Shown: piece by piece, positions 1 to 9,769 of the stretch
How the letters are laid out: each line of letters opens with the position of its first letter
Position numbering within the stretch: the stretch's first letter is position 1
Source of the DNA: Annona cherimola
Lineage: Eukaryota; Streptophyta; Magnoliopsida; Magnoliales; Annonaceae
Length of the DNA stretch: 64,000 nucleotides
Assembly (NCBI GenBank): GCA_030490835.1
Contig: CM059975.1
Span: 56,163,174 to 56,227,173 of the forward strand
Direction of reading: 5' to 3'
Program-made: the position numbers and the translations under genes
Notes under the pieces: model-generated
What the model was told of the DNA's origin: nothing
Database searches by the model: none
Seen by the model: only the letters and a program-made list of their open reading frames with translations

Positions 1-693
1 TTTGAAATGATATGATATTAATCCAAAATTTTGGACTTGATTTATGAAGCGAAGGCAATGCTATGTACGTAGAAGAAATACCCGTATGTGTGTTTTGAGA
101 AAAATGGGAAAAAGGGCAAAGTAAGCTTAATGAAGCTATGAATGATGTATATGGAATTAATTTTATGATATTGAAATGAATACCCTAATTTTAGGGTTAT
201 ATGTATATGTTATGTTGTATAATAGCCGAATATGTGTAAGTTATGATGATGGGTGCAAAATAAGCCATATATGTGTATAATGACTTATGAAGTCAAATGA
301 ATGATGGATGTATATGAAATGGGTTGGAAAACTAAATGAAATATGAGAAAAATAAAATGTATGAAAAATCATATCATTTTTGTGTAGGCAAAGGCAAAGA
401 GAAAGTGGTGACGGAAAGCTAAGAACTTCAAGTAAGCAAGCAACTTTCTAAATAATTTTGGTTTTCATTACAAGGTATTTAAGGATGGTCATTCCTTGTT
501 TCTATGTGTATTGAAATTTTTATTTCTATTGAAATAAATGATTGCTTATGGTTTCACAATTATGCTTGAAATGTGTTGAAACATGAGTTTATATGATGTT
601 TCATTGAAATGGTGTTTAAAGAAGGATGGCGCAAAGAATTCTCTACATGAGAATGACAGGTTCCATGTGTCAGGAGGTATATAATGCCGGGGT
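1..693 (+). repeat. Gypsy-type LTR C, left half (interrupted)
   Basis: AT-rich, non-coding. Most of it is recognisably the reverse complement of the middle of the E3 LTRs (about 49320-49720 and 59700-60120), so it is a plus-oriented LTR of the same chromovirus-like family. It runs off the left edge of the window. It stops at 693 where copia-B is inserted; the other half resumes at 17846. The last five bases, GGGGT (689-693), are the target-site duplication. No open frame worth calling. Confidence 0.8.
689..693. repeat. Target-site duplication GGGGT of copia-B (left copy)
   Basis: GGGGT occurs directly before the TGTTGG start of copia-B and again at 17841-17845, directly after its terminal CCAACA. 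A 5-bp duplication is the normal integrase footprint of LTR retrotransposons, so the two flanks were contiguous before insertion. Confidence 0.9.
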
Positions 694-1179
694 TGTTGGT
701 CCCGAGTTGATGGCAATTACCCAAGAGGGGAGGGGTGAATTGGGTATTTAAAAATTTATAACTTAAACAGAAACTTTACCCCGGATTAATCTAGTCCCCT
801 TAATGAAGAAACGAAATGGAAAGCAATATAATATAGAGAGCAGAAATATAAATCAAGCACACAAGATTTTTATAGTGGTTCGGGCAACCTCCCTACTCCA
901 CTCTTCCAAGCTCATACTCCTTGTGACTTGGGTTCCACTATTGTATTCTTCAAATACAATTAGAGCCACTGCTCTCTTCTAGATTCCAGCTCTAGGGGGC
1001 ATAAACAACACAATGCACAAGTAGGTGATGAGTCTCACTCCAATCACACACTACTTTGCATACACTTGATCTTAGCTACCCAAGCTAAATCAAGCTTAAT
1101 ACAATTAAACGAAATAACAAAAGAAGTCTACACTTTACAGATGTGTAGAAGCGATTTGGCGCAGAGAAGAACTTGTAAT
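694..1179 (-). repeat. 3' LTR of copia-B, distal piece
   Basis: Begins TGTTGGTCCCGAG (plus-strand reading) and matches the start of the intact copia-B 5' LTR at 16189. It breaks off at 1179, where copia-A is inserted; the LTR continues at 9770. On the element's own strand this is the last third of the LTR. No coding content. Confidence 0.93.
1175..1179. repeat. Target-site duplication GTAAT of copia-A (left copy)
   Basis: GTAAT precedes the TGTTGGAAATATG start of copia-A and recurs at 9765-9769 after its terminal ACCAACA. The uninterrupted LTR at 16189-17840 has one GTAAT at the equivalent place (near 16670), which confirms the insertion site. Confidence 0.95.
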
Positions 1180-1310
1180 TGTTGGAAATATGTGGAAAAT
1201 AAGTTAAATCTATGTTTTGATGATTAACAAATCAATTTGAGTAAGTCTTGGCTACTAACATGTTTGTGGATATGTTTAAGGGATATACATTTGAAGAACA
1301 TAAAGCATGG

Positions 1311-2113
1311 AAGGCCAAGTCGTTCCCCAAGTCGACTCCAACATCGACTTCAAAGAGCCAAAACCGTCCAGAGTTGAAACGGGAAGAAGTGCAGGTGAAG
1401 TCGCAGGCCAAGTCGACTCCACTTGCGACTTGGGAAGCCAAGTCGCGAACGAAGTCGACCTCACCATCGACCTCAGACGAGAAATTGACTCCAGAGTCGA
1501 ATTCGGGACAGCAAAATGCCGAAGTCGCAAACGAAGTCGACTCCAGTTGCGACTTGGGCGAAGTCGCAGACGAAGTCGACCCCAAGTTCGACTTGACGTT
1601 CTCAAAGCTCAAAGATGCAGTTTCAAGCTCATTCCAAAAATCAACTTGGGATTTCTCAAATCCAAAGCAAGGGTACAAGCTAATTATCAACCCAAGTTTC
1701 TCAAGTCCAAGGAAGAAGCTTCAAGCATGTTCCAAGATCAATATGAATCAAAAGCAAGCAAGGAGCATGAATCTACCATGCAAGACACAAGTTCTTCAAG
1801 ATTCATATGTGAAACTATTCCAGAATAAAAATGATCAAAGAAAGAAGCCAAGCAAGCTAAAAAGAAGACAATGATTCAAAAGGAAATCAAGAAACAAAGC
1901 ATTCCAAGTTTTTAAGATCATCAAGCTTCCTGCCGAGGTGAAGTCACACCCGAAGTCGACTTCACCTGCGACTTGGGTCAAGTCGAGGACCAAGTCGACC
2001 CAGCCTGGAACTTGAAGTCGCTACGGAGAAGCGAAGTCGCACCCGAATTCGACTCCATCTGCGACTTGGGCGAAGTCGCATCCGAAGTCGACTACGCCTG
2101 CGACTTGGGTCGC
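1311..2113. repeat. Array of GTCGAC / GTCGCA / GCGACTT motifs in copia LTR
   Basis: Within the LTR, short units such as CAAGTCGCAGGC, GAAGTCGACTCC and TTGCGACTTGGG recur every 15-30 bp in two blocks (about 1311-1600 and 1937-2113). Many contain the palindrome GTCGAC flanked by AAG...CTT. The copies at about 8244-8533 and 8870-9046 (copia-A 3' LTR), 9997-10790 and 16910-17700 (copia-B LTRs) show the same array, so it is a fixed family property. The position upstream of the TATA-like box would suit a U3 enhancer or protein-binding block; this is inference. Confidence 0.75.
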
Positions 2114-2190
2114 AACGGTCGGAATTTATTCAAACGTTGGCGCATTAAATGTGCGCCACCTACCTTCTAACGTTCGGATTCCCTCCAAAA

Positions 2191-2200
2191 TTATAAAAGG
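2191..2200 (+). promoter_or_regulatory. TATA-like box of copia-A 5' LTR
   Basis: TTATAAAAGG, about 640 bp before the LTR end and just downstream of the GTCGAC array. The same box is in the 3' LTR at 9124-9133. It is the likely RNA polymerase II core promoter, with transcription starting some 25-35 bp downstream. The position fits a U3/R boundary; the start site itself cannot be seen. Confidence 0.6.
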
Positions 2201-2833
2201 CATTCATGGTGAACGAGGGAAGTAGCTGGGAATCATTAAGTGTGCTTAACTCCTATATTCAAGAGCTCTAAAGTGATCAAGCCATTCAAAGAGGAAGAAC
2301 TTTGCTTCAAACTGCAAGAGCTATATCTCTGAATCTTCAAAGCCTACATTACGAGTTCTTCTCTGCGTCAAATTGCTTCTACACATCTGTAAAGTGTAGA
2401 CTCCTTTTGTTATTTTATTTTGTTGTATTGAACTTGATTTAGTTTGAGGAACTAAGATCAAGTGTAAGCAAAGTAGTGTGTGATTGGAGTGGAACTCATC
2501 ACCTACTTGTGCTGAGATTTGTTGAGGCCCCCTAGAGCTGGAATCTAGAATAGAGCAGTGGCTCTAATTGTATTGAGAGAATACAATAGTGGAACCCAAG
2601 TCACAAGGAGTGTGAGCTTGGAAGAGTGGAGTAGGGAGGTTGCCCGAACCACTATAAAATCTTGTCTGCTTGATTTTATTTTTGCTCTCTACATTACACT
2701 GCTTTCCATTTCGTTTCTTCATTAAGGGGACTAGATTAATCCGGGGTAAAGTTTTTGTTTAAGTTATAAATTTTTAAATACCCAATTCACCCCTCCCCTC
2801 TTGGGTAATTGCCATCAACTCGGGACCAACAAG

Positions 2834-2848
2834 TGGTATCAGAACAGG
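2834..2848 (+). other. Primer binding site (initiator tRNA-Met) of copia-A
   Basis: TGGTATCAGAACAGG lies two bases after the 5' LTR. TGGTATCAGAGC is the usual plant site complementary to the 3' end of initiator tRNA-Met; this copy has A in place of G at one position. It primes minus-strand DNA synthesis. Confidence 0.9.
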
Positions 2849-2878
2849 TCTTTAGTTAAACCAAAGAGATCCAATCAC

Positions 2879-4738
2879 ATGGCATCCCAATCTACTTCCG
2901 TTCCCGCTTTTGCTGAGGGCCAATCATTTACTAGGCCACCATTGTTTGATGGGAGCAATTTCGGCTATTGGAAGCTTCGAATGAAACAACTCATCATGGC
3001 TACCGACATGGATTCTTGGATTGCAATCAAAGATGGTGTAACATTGCCTATAGATGAAAGAGCTTCCAAGTGGACCGAAGAGGAAGAAAGAACTGTAAAG
3101 AGCAATGCTAAAGCTATGAACTCACTATTTTGTGCTCTTACAGCTTCCGAATATGATAGAGTATCATCTTGTCAAACCGCTAAAGAAATATGGGATACTC
3201 TAACATCCATTTATGAAGGAACCTCTCAAGTCCAAGGGACTAGGAGAAATATTTTGATAGGAGAATTGGAGATCTTTAGAATGATAGAAACAAAAAATAT
3301 TTCTGAAATATTTGTTAGATTTTCTAAGATTACTAACGCTTTGAAAGGTCTTGGAAAGGCTATATCTGAATCTGAACAGATAATGAAGATATTAAGAGCT
3401 CTACCGGAATCATGGACTCCAAAGATTACGACAATTGAAGAAGCCAAACACCTAAACACACTAAAGCTAGAAGATCTAATTAGCTCATTAATGTCACATG
3501 AGCTAATTAAGAGAAGAAACGAAGACAATCATAAAGGGAAGAAAGTCATTGCATTAAAAGCGGCACACAACTCAGAAGAGTCTACCTCCTCTTCTCAAAA
3601 TGACAATGAAGATATTGCACTTTTCACTCACAAATTCCGAAAATTTGTGAGAAAAGAAAGGAACTTCAAGGACTTCAAGGAAAGAACACGAAGAGAGAAG
3701 AAGAAGGAGCCAACAAAGTGTTACAAATGCGGCGGGATAGGACACATGCAAGCTCAATGTCCTACGCCGGAAGAGTATCAAGAAAGGAAGGAAGGACATG
3801 AAGGCAGAAAATACCAAAGGCCAAAGGGAAGAGGCATGTACGTCAATGAAGAGACTTCATCAACAAGCAGCTCTTCAACCGACGATAACGATACAGCAAA
3901 CTGCGCAAGAATATGCTGCATGGCGCGGATCGAACAAGAAGAAGACTCGTTATGTTTGAACACAACTGAAGTTTTGGAAGAACAAACCATCTCAACAAAA
4001 TGTACAAGCAATGAAGAGGTAACTTCCAAACCTTGCTATTCTCAATCAAGTTATTCTTCTTTTCAAGAATGCCTCAAATGTGCTGAATTAGAAGAACTAC
4101 AAATTGCTTATGATTCATTATATGAAGAAATTAAAAATCTAGGAAACAAGTTGTCATTGAAGAGACAACAATGTAACTTTGTTATTATAGAAAATGGAAA
4201 ACTAGCTGAAAAATCAACAAAACTGAAAGAAGAAAATGAGTCATTGATAAAAGAGATAGAGAAATTGAAAAGGGAGAACGAATCATTAAATGAGTCATTA
4301 GCAAAGTTCTCTAATCCAGGAGAAAATGTAAAGATGTTTTTAAACATGACTGCTCAAACAAATAAAAGAGGCCTTGGATATTATACATTTGAGCAAAAAG
4401 GAAGTGGCAAATCAAATGTGCCAACACTTGGGAAATGTCAAACCAAAACTGCACCTATATACAAGCCACAAAGGAAAAATGTTATGTGGACTAGAAGGCC
4501 AACATTTGAACCAAAATATACTTGGAGGCCAACTCCAAGATTACCAATGACTTGCAATTTCTGCAACAAAATGGGTCATAAGGCCTACAAGTGTAATTTT
4601 AAGAAATTATATGACCATGGTGCAAAATTAGTTTGGGTTCCAAGAAACATAAGATTTGGGCTTTCTAAGTTAGAGCAACAAAGTTTAAATCATATTACTA
4701 ACCCAAATGGACCCATAAAATGGGTACCAAAAAGATAA
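2879..4738 (+). CDS. gag: Gag polyprotein of copia-A
   Basis: About 619 residues, open throughout. The ATG at 2879 is chosen because the frame upstream of it runs through the primer site and LTR; the protein then begins MASQSTSVPAF and is matched by the copia-B copy. It forms the cytoplasmic virus-like particle that packages element RNA. The N-terminal third has the plant copia Gag signature (LFDGSNFGYWKLRM). A CCHC zinc knuckle CX2CX4HX4C lies at 3719-3760, then a Lys/Glu-rich linker. A predicted coiled coil with Leu/Glu/Lys heptads lies at about 4200-4315. A second CCHC knuckle is at 4553-4594. It ends at TAA 4736-4738, and pol continues in another frame. The two knuckles and long C-terminal half make this Gag larger than most Ty1/copia Gags. 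Confidence 0.92.
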   Translation: MASQSTSVPAFAEGQSFTRPPLFDGSNFGYWKLRMKQLIMATDMDSWIAIKDGVTLPIDERASKWTEEEERTVKSNAKAMNSLFCALTASEYDRVSSCQTAKEIWDTLTSIYEGTSQVQGTRRNILIGELEIFRMIETKNISEIFVRFSKITNALKGLGKAISESEQIMKILRALPESWTPKITTIEEAKHLNTLKLEDLISSLMSHELIKRRNEDNHKGKKVIALKAAHNSEESTSSSQNDNEDIALFTHKFRKFVRKERNFKDFKERTRREKKKEPTKCYKCGGIGHMQAQCPTPEEYQERKEGHEGRKYQRPKGRGMYVNEETSSTSSSSTDDNDTANCARICCMARIEQEEDSLCLNTTEVLEEQTISTKCTSNEEVTSKPCYSQSSYSSFQECLKCAELEELQIAYDSLYEEIKNLGNKLSLKRQQCNFVIIENGKLAEKSTKLKEENESLIKEIEKLKRENESLNESLAKFSNPGENVKMFLNMTAQTNKRGLGYYTFEQKGSGKSNVPTLGKCQTKTAPIYKPQRKNVMWTRRPTFEPKYTWRPTPRLPMTCNFCNKMGHKAYKCNFKKLYDHGAKLVWVPRNIRFGLSKLEQQSLNHITNPNGPIKWVPKR

Positions 4739-4760
4739 GATTTACTTGTTTAATTTTCAG
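4724..4760 (+). other. 37-nt GT...TTTTCAG segment at the gag/pol junction
   Basis: The segment begins GTACC, ends TTTTCAG after a T-rich run, and contains the gag stop codon. Its length, 37 = 3x12+1, is exactly what is needed for its removal to bring gag and pol into one frame with codon boundaries on both sides. Copia-B has the equivalent 37-nt segment at 14255-14291 (minus strand) with GT and CAG ends preserved. An intron this short would be below the usual plant minimum, so a frameshift in a shared ancestor is at least as likely. Confidence 0.4.
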
Positions 4761-7700
4761 ATTTGTTTTAAGGCAAAGGCAAACAATGTATGGTTCATGG
4801 ATAGCGGTTGTTCAAGGCATATGACCGGAGAAAGAAGTCTATTTCACAAACTTAAGCCTTGTAACGACGGAACGGTTGCCTTTGGTAATAATGAGAAAGG
4901 TAAAATTAAAGGTAAAGGAAACATTTACAGTATTTCAAATGCATGCATGGAAGATGTTTTGTTTGTTGAAGGACTCAAGCATAACCTAATGAGCATTAGT
5001 CAATTATGTGACAAAGGATACAAGGTTGTGTTTGAATCATCTATATGTAATGTATTTGATGGAGAACATATCATGTTTAGTGGAAAAAGGCATGGAAATG
5101 TATATTTGGTTTCACTTGATGAATTAGATGGTCAATGTCTAATGGCCATTAATAATGATCCATGGGTTTGGCATAAAAGGCTTAGACATATAAACATGGG
5201 AAATATAAAGACCCTATGGAAGAAGAGTTTGGTAGAAGGCTTGCCAAAGTTGAAATATGACAAAGACAAAATTTGCAAGGCTTGTCAATTATCAAAACAA
5301 CCTAAGATGCCTTTCTCTACCAAAAAGGAAATCTCCACCACTAGGCCACTTGAATTGCTACACATGGATCTATATGGGCCATCCGATATCTTAACCATTG
5401 GTGGAAAGAAATATGTATTTGTTATTGTTGATGATTTTTTAAGATTCACATGGATAATTATCTTAGCTAGCAAAGATGAAGTCTTCTCTATGTTTTCAAC
5501 TTTTGTAAATTTGGTGCAAAATGAAAAACAAAGTACTATTATGACTATAAGAAGTGATCATGGTGGTGAATTTGAAAACAAACGATTCATAGAGTTATGT
5601 AATGAAAAAAGAATTCATCACACATTTTCTGCACCAAGAACTCCATAACAAAATGGAGTAGTTGAAAGGAAAAACAGAACTATACAAGAGATGGCTAGAA
5701 CAATGCTAAATGAGAGCAAATTATCCAAGAAATTTTGGGGTGAAGCTGTAAGCACAGCTTGTCATATTTTGAATCGAGTTACCATTAGAGCAATCTTGAA
5801 AAATACCCCATATGAGCTATGGAAAGGAAGGAAACCAAATATCTCTTATTTTCATGCTTTTGGATGCACATGTTATGTTTTGAACAATGGAAAAACCAAC
5901 TTGGGAAAATTAGATGCCAAAAGTGATGAGGCAATATTCCTTGGGTACTCATCAAATAGCAAAGCATATAGAGTATTCAATAAATGAAACCAAATGGTAG
6001 AAGAGTCCATACATGTTGTTTTTGATGAAACTAACCCTTGCTTCAAAAGAAAAGATGATTTAAGTGATGCAGATGATATAACAAGTAGTCTTGAAAAACT
6101 GCATATGGAAAAGCAAGAAGATTCCATGGAGGAAAGGGTAAGTGAAGGTAATAATTCCTACAAACCTCCAACAGATTTGAAATTCAAACATGCCCATCCA
6201 ATTGAACAAGTTATAGGGAATGTATATGAAGGTGTGAAAACTAGAAGATCAAAACAAAATATTTGTGGACAATACGCTTTTGTATCTAAAATTGAACCTT
6301 CTAATATTGATCAAGCTCTTAATGATGAAAACTGGATTATAGCAATGCAAGAAGAGCTAAATCAATTTGAAAGAAACCAAGTTTGGCACCTTGTTCCTAG
6401 ACCAAACGATTGTACTGTTATTGGCACCAAGTGGGTCTTTAGGAACAAATTAGATGAAAGTGGACTTGTAGTAAGAAACAAAGCTAGACTTGTGGCGAAA
6501 GGATACTCACAAGAAGAAGGAATAGACTTTGAGGAATCCTATGCCCCGGTTGCTAGATTGGAAGCAATTCGCATCTTACTAGCTTTTGCATCTCACATGA
6601 ACTTTAAATTGTTTCAAATGGATGTTAAAAGTGCATTTATGAATGGATATATAAATGAAGAGGTGTATGTAGAACAACCACCTGGATTCGAGGAAAAAGA
6701 TCAATCTAAATTTGTATACAAGTTAACCAAAGCATTATATGGATTAAAACAAGCTCCAAGGGCTTGGTATGATAGATTGAGCAAATTTTTGATTGATCAT
6801 GATTTTCAAAAAGGAAAGGTAGACACCACTTTGTTTATCAAATACAAAGAAAAGGATATATTGATTATTCAAATTTATGTTGATGATATTATTTTCGGTG
6901 ATACTAATGAAATTCTTTGTCAAGAATTTTCTGAGCTTATGCAGAAAGAATTTGAGATGAGCATGATGGGAGAGTTGAATTTCTTCCTTGGACTGCAAAT
7001 CAAGCAACTAAATGAAGGAATTTTCATCAACCAGTCCAAGTATATCAAAGAAATGTTGAAGAAGTTTGGCATGGAGAATAGCAAAGGAGCAAACACGCCA
7101 ATGAGCTCAACAATCAAAATCGACAAAGATGAAAAAGGGAAATTGATTGATTTGAAATTGTATAGAAGCATGATAGGTTCTTTATTGTATTTAACTGCTT
7201 CTAGGCCTGATATATTGTTTAGTGTGTGTATGTGCTCTAGATTTCAATCATGTCCAAAAGAATCACACTTGGTAGCTGTGAAAAGAATTTTCAGATACCT
7301 AGTTGACACTACCAATATAGGACTTTGGTATCCAAAGGGCTCTAACTTTGATCTAATCGGCTACTCGGATGCGGATTTTGCCGGTTACAAAGTAGATAGA
7401 AAAAGCACCAGTGGAACATGTCAATTTCTTAGAAGCATGTTGGTTTCATGGTTTTCAAGAAAACAAACTAGTGTTGCTCTATCTAGGGCGGAAGCCGAAT
7501 ATATTGCCGCCGGGAGCTGTTGTGCCCAATTACTTTGGATGAAACAGCAACTTAGGGACTATGGCATGGATTTTAAGGATATACCCATTAGATGTGATAA
7601 CACCAGTGCCATATGTCTAACCAAAAATCCAGTATTGCATTCTAGAACCAAACATATAGACCTTAGACATCATTTTATTAGAGAACATGTGGAAAATCAT

Positions 7701-7820
7701 GATATATGTTTAGTATATGTAAGACCTGAGGATCAAATTGCAGATATATTCACAAAGCCCCTAGCAAAAGAAGCATTTTATAAGATTAGAAATGACATGG
7801 GAATGATTGATTTAACCTAG
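4746..7820 (+). pseudogene. pol: Pol polyprotein of copia-A (protease, integrase, RT, RNase H), two nonsense codons
   Basis: One continuous reading frame, offset +1 from gag, broken by TAA at 5646-5648 and TGA at 5985-5987. Domains in order: aspartic protease with DSG at 4800-4808 in the copia signature DSGCSRHMTG; GAG-pre-integrase His/Cys zinc-binding region at about 5165-5300; integrase core with Asp near 5364, Asp near 5555 and Glu near 5666; reverse transcriptase with YVDD at 6876-6887; RNase H with SDADFAGY near 7366; and the terminal ADIFTKPL motif near 7740. The first stop falls just before the integrase catalytic Glu and the second at the end of the integrase region, so RT and RNase H (5994-7820) could not be made from the full-length frame. 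At 5646 and 5985 copia-B reads a sense codon, so both lesions are specific to this copy; the second is CGA to TGA, a CpG transition. Confidence 0.93.
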
Positions 7821-8112
7821 CACAAACTAAGGGGGAGCACATGTTTAGGGGGAGCAAACCAACCTATCTATTTCTTTACACTCTAACTTTTTGATATATT
7901 GACAAAAAGGGGGAGAAGAGTAGGATTTGAGTCCCAATGACTCCAAAGGGGGAGAAGAGTAGGATATGGTTGAGGAGAAGAGTTTGAATGTTTTCAACTT
8001 GAAAATTTGCATGAGCATATGTTTGTTGAATGTTGAAAGCATGTTATTCTTTTTACGTTATTGAAAGGTATACACTCAAATTGGTTTTGTCAATCATCAA
8101 AAAGGGGGAGAT
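7821..8112 (+). other. 3' untranslated region with repeated polypurine tracts (PPT 8101-8112)
   Basis: Between the pol stop and the 3' LTR there are five purine blocks of the form AGGGGGAG, near 7830, 7847, 7907, 7948 and 8101. The last, AAAGGGGGAGAT at 8101-8112, abuts the LTR and is the likely primer for plus-strand DNA synthesis. Several such tracts in this spot is a known habit of SIRE-type copia elements. No envelope-like frame is present. Confidence 0.85.
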
Positions 8113-9764
8113 TGTTGGAAATATGTGGAAAACAAGTTAAATATATGTTTTGATGATTAACAAATCAATTTGAGTAAGTCTTGGCTACTAACATGTTTGT
8201 GGATATGTTTAAGGGATATACATTTGAAGAACATAAAGCATGGAAGGCCAAGTCGTTCCCCAAGTCGACTCCAACATCGACTTCAAAGAGCCAAAACCGT
8301 CCAGAGTTGAAACGGGAAGAAGTGCAGGTGAAGTCGCAGGCCAAGCCGACTCCACTTGCGACTTGGGAAGCCAAGTCGCAAACGAAGTCGACCTCACCAT
8401 CGACCTCAGACGAGAAATTCACTCCAGAGTCGAATTCGGGACAGCAAAATGCCGAAGTCGCAAACGAAGTCGACTCCAGTTGCGACTTGGGCGAAGTCGC
8501 AGACGAAGTCGACCCCAAGTTCGACTTGACGTTCTCAAAGCTCAAAGATGCAGTTTCAAGCTCATTCCAAAAATCAACTTGGGATTTCTCAAATCCAAAG
8601 CAAGGGTACAAGCTAATTATCAACCCAAGTTTCTCAAGTCCAAGGAAGAAGCTTCAAGCATGTTCCAAGATCAATATGAATCAAAAGCAAGCAAGGAGCA
8701 TGAATCTACCATGCAAGACACAAGTTCTTCAAGATTCATATGTGAAACTATTCCAGAATAAAAATGATCAAAGAAAGAAGCCAAGCAAGCTAAAAAGAAG
8801 ACAATGATTCAAAAGGAAATCAAGAAACAAAGCATTCCAAGTTTTTAAGATCATCAAGCTTCCTGCCGAGGTGAAGTCACACCCGAAGTCGACTTCACCT
8901 GCGACTTGGGTCAAGTCGAGGACCAAGTCGACCCAGCCTGGAACTTGAAGTCGCTACGGAGAAGCGAAGTCGCACCCGAATTCGACTCCATCTGCGACTT
9001 GGGCGAAGTCGCATCCGAAGTCGACTCCGCCTGCGACTTGGGTCGCAACGGTCGGAATTTATTCGAACCTTGGCGCATTAAATGCGCGCCACCTACCTTC
9101 TAACGTTCGGATTCCCTCCAAAATTATAAAAGGCATTCATGGTGAACGAGGGAAGTAGCTGAGAATCATTAAGTGTTCTTAACTCCTATATTCAAGAGCT
9201 CTAAAGTGATCAAGCCATTCAAAGAGGAAGAACTTTGCTTCAAACTGCAAGAGCTATATCTCTGAATCTTCAAAGCCTACATTACGAGTTCTTCTCTGCG
9301 CCAAATTACTTCTACACATCTGTAAAGTGTAGACTCCTTTTGTTATTTTATTTTGTTGTATTGAACTTGATTTAGTTTGAGGAACTAAGATCAAGTGTAA
9401 GCAAAGTAGTGTGTGATTGGAGTGGAACTCATCACCTACTTGTGCTGAGATTTGTTGAGGCCCCCTAGAGCTGGAATCTAGAAGAGAGCAGTGGCTCTAA
9501 TTGTATTGAGAGAATACAATAGTGGAACCCAAGTCACAAGGAGTGTGAGCTTGGAAGAGTGGAGTAGGGAGGTTGCCCGAACCACTATAAAATCTTGTCT
9601 GCTTGATTTTATTTCTGCTCTCTACATTACACTGCTTTCCATTTTGTTTCTTCATTAAGGGGACTCGATTAATCCAGGGTAAAGTTTCTGTTTATGTTAT
9701 AAATTTTTAAATACCCAATTCACCCCTCCCCTCTTGGGTAATTGCCATCAACTCGGGACCAACA
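8113..9764 (+). repeat. 3' LTR of copia-A
   Basis: 1652 bp, TGTTGG...CCAACA, colinear with 1180-2831, with about twenty substitutions seen by eye and no indel. It contains the GTCGAC array, the TATA-like box (9124-9133) and the terminal region with the element's likely polyadenylation signals. It is followed by the right GTAAT duplication (9765-9769). Confidence 0.95.
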
Positions 9765-9769
9765 GTAAT

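Larger units (their letters stand above)
1180..2831 (+). repeat. 5' LTR of copia-A
   Basis: 1652 bp, starting TGTTGGAAATATG and ending CGGGACCAACA, so it has the canonical TG...CA ends. It is the same length as the 3' LTR at 8113-9764. It contains a dense array of GTCGAC/GTCGCA motifs (about 1311-1600 and 1937-2113) and a TATA-like box at 2191-2200. Several long frames are open on both strands (for example 1248-1874) only because the repeated motif lacks stops; I do not call them genes. Confidence 0.95.
1180..9764 (+). mobile_element. Ty1/copia element copia-A (SIRE/Maximus-like), complete structure
   Basis: An 8585-bp plus-strand element with two 1652-bp LTRs, primer site for initiator tRNA-Met, gag, pol and polypurine tract, inserted in the LTR of its relative copia-B with TSD GTAAT. 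Comparing the two LTRs by eye I count about twenty substitutions and no length change, so the insertion is fairly recent. Gag is open, but pol is in a different frame from gag and contains two nonsense codons (5646-5648, 5985-5987), so the copy probably cannot move without proteins from another copy. Its sequence is very close to copia-B, so the family was active more than once here. Confidence 0.96.

Noticed and set aside
1248..1874. 208-codon open frame in the copia-A LTR (repeated at 8181-8807), with overlapping long frames on the other strand.
   Set aside because: Open on several frames at once because the GTCGAC repeat lacks stops; composition is repeat-like and the copia-B LTR does not keep the full frame. 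The two copies are alike because LTRs are duplicated, so this is not evidence of selection.
7821..8112. Envelope-like third gene after copia pol, as in some SIRE elements.
   Set aside because: Less than 300 bp remains before the LTR and no membrane-protein frame is present.
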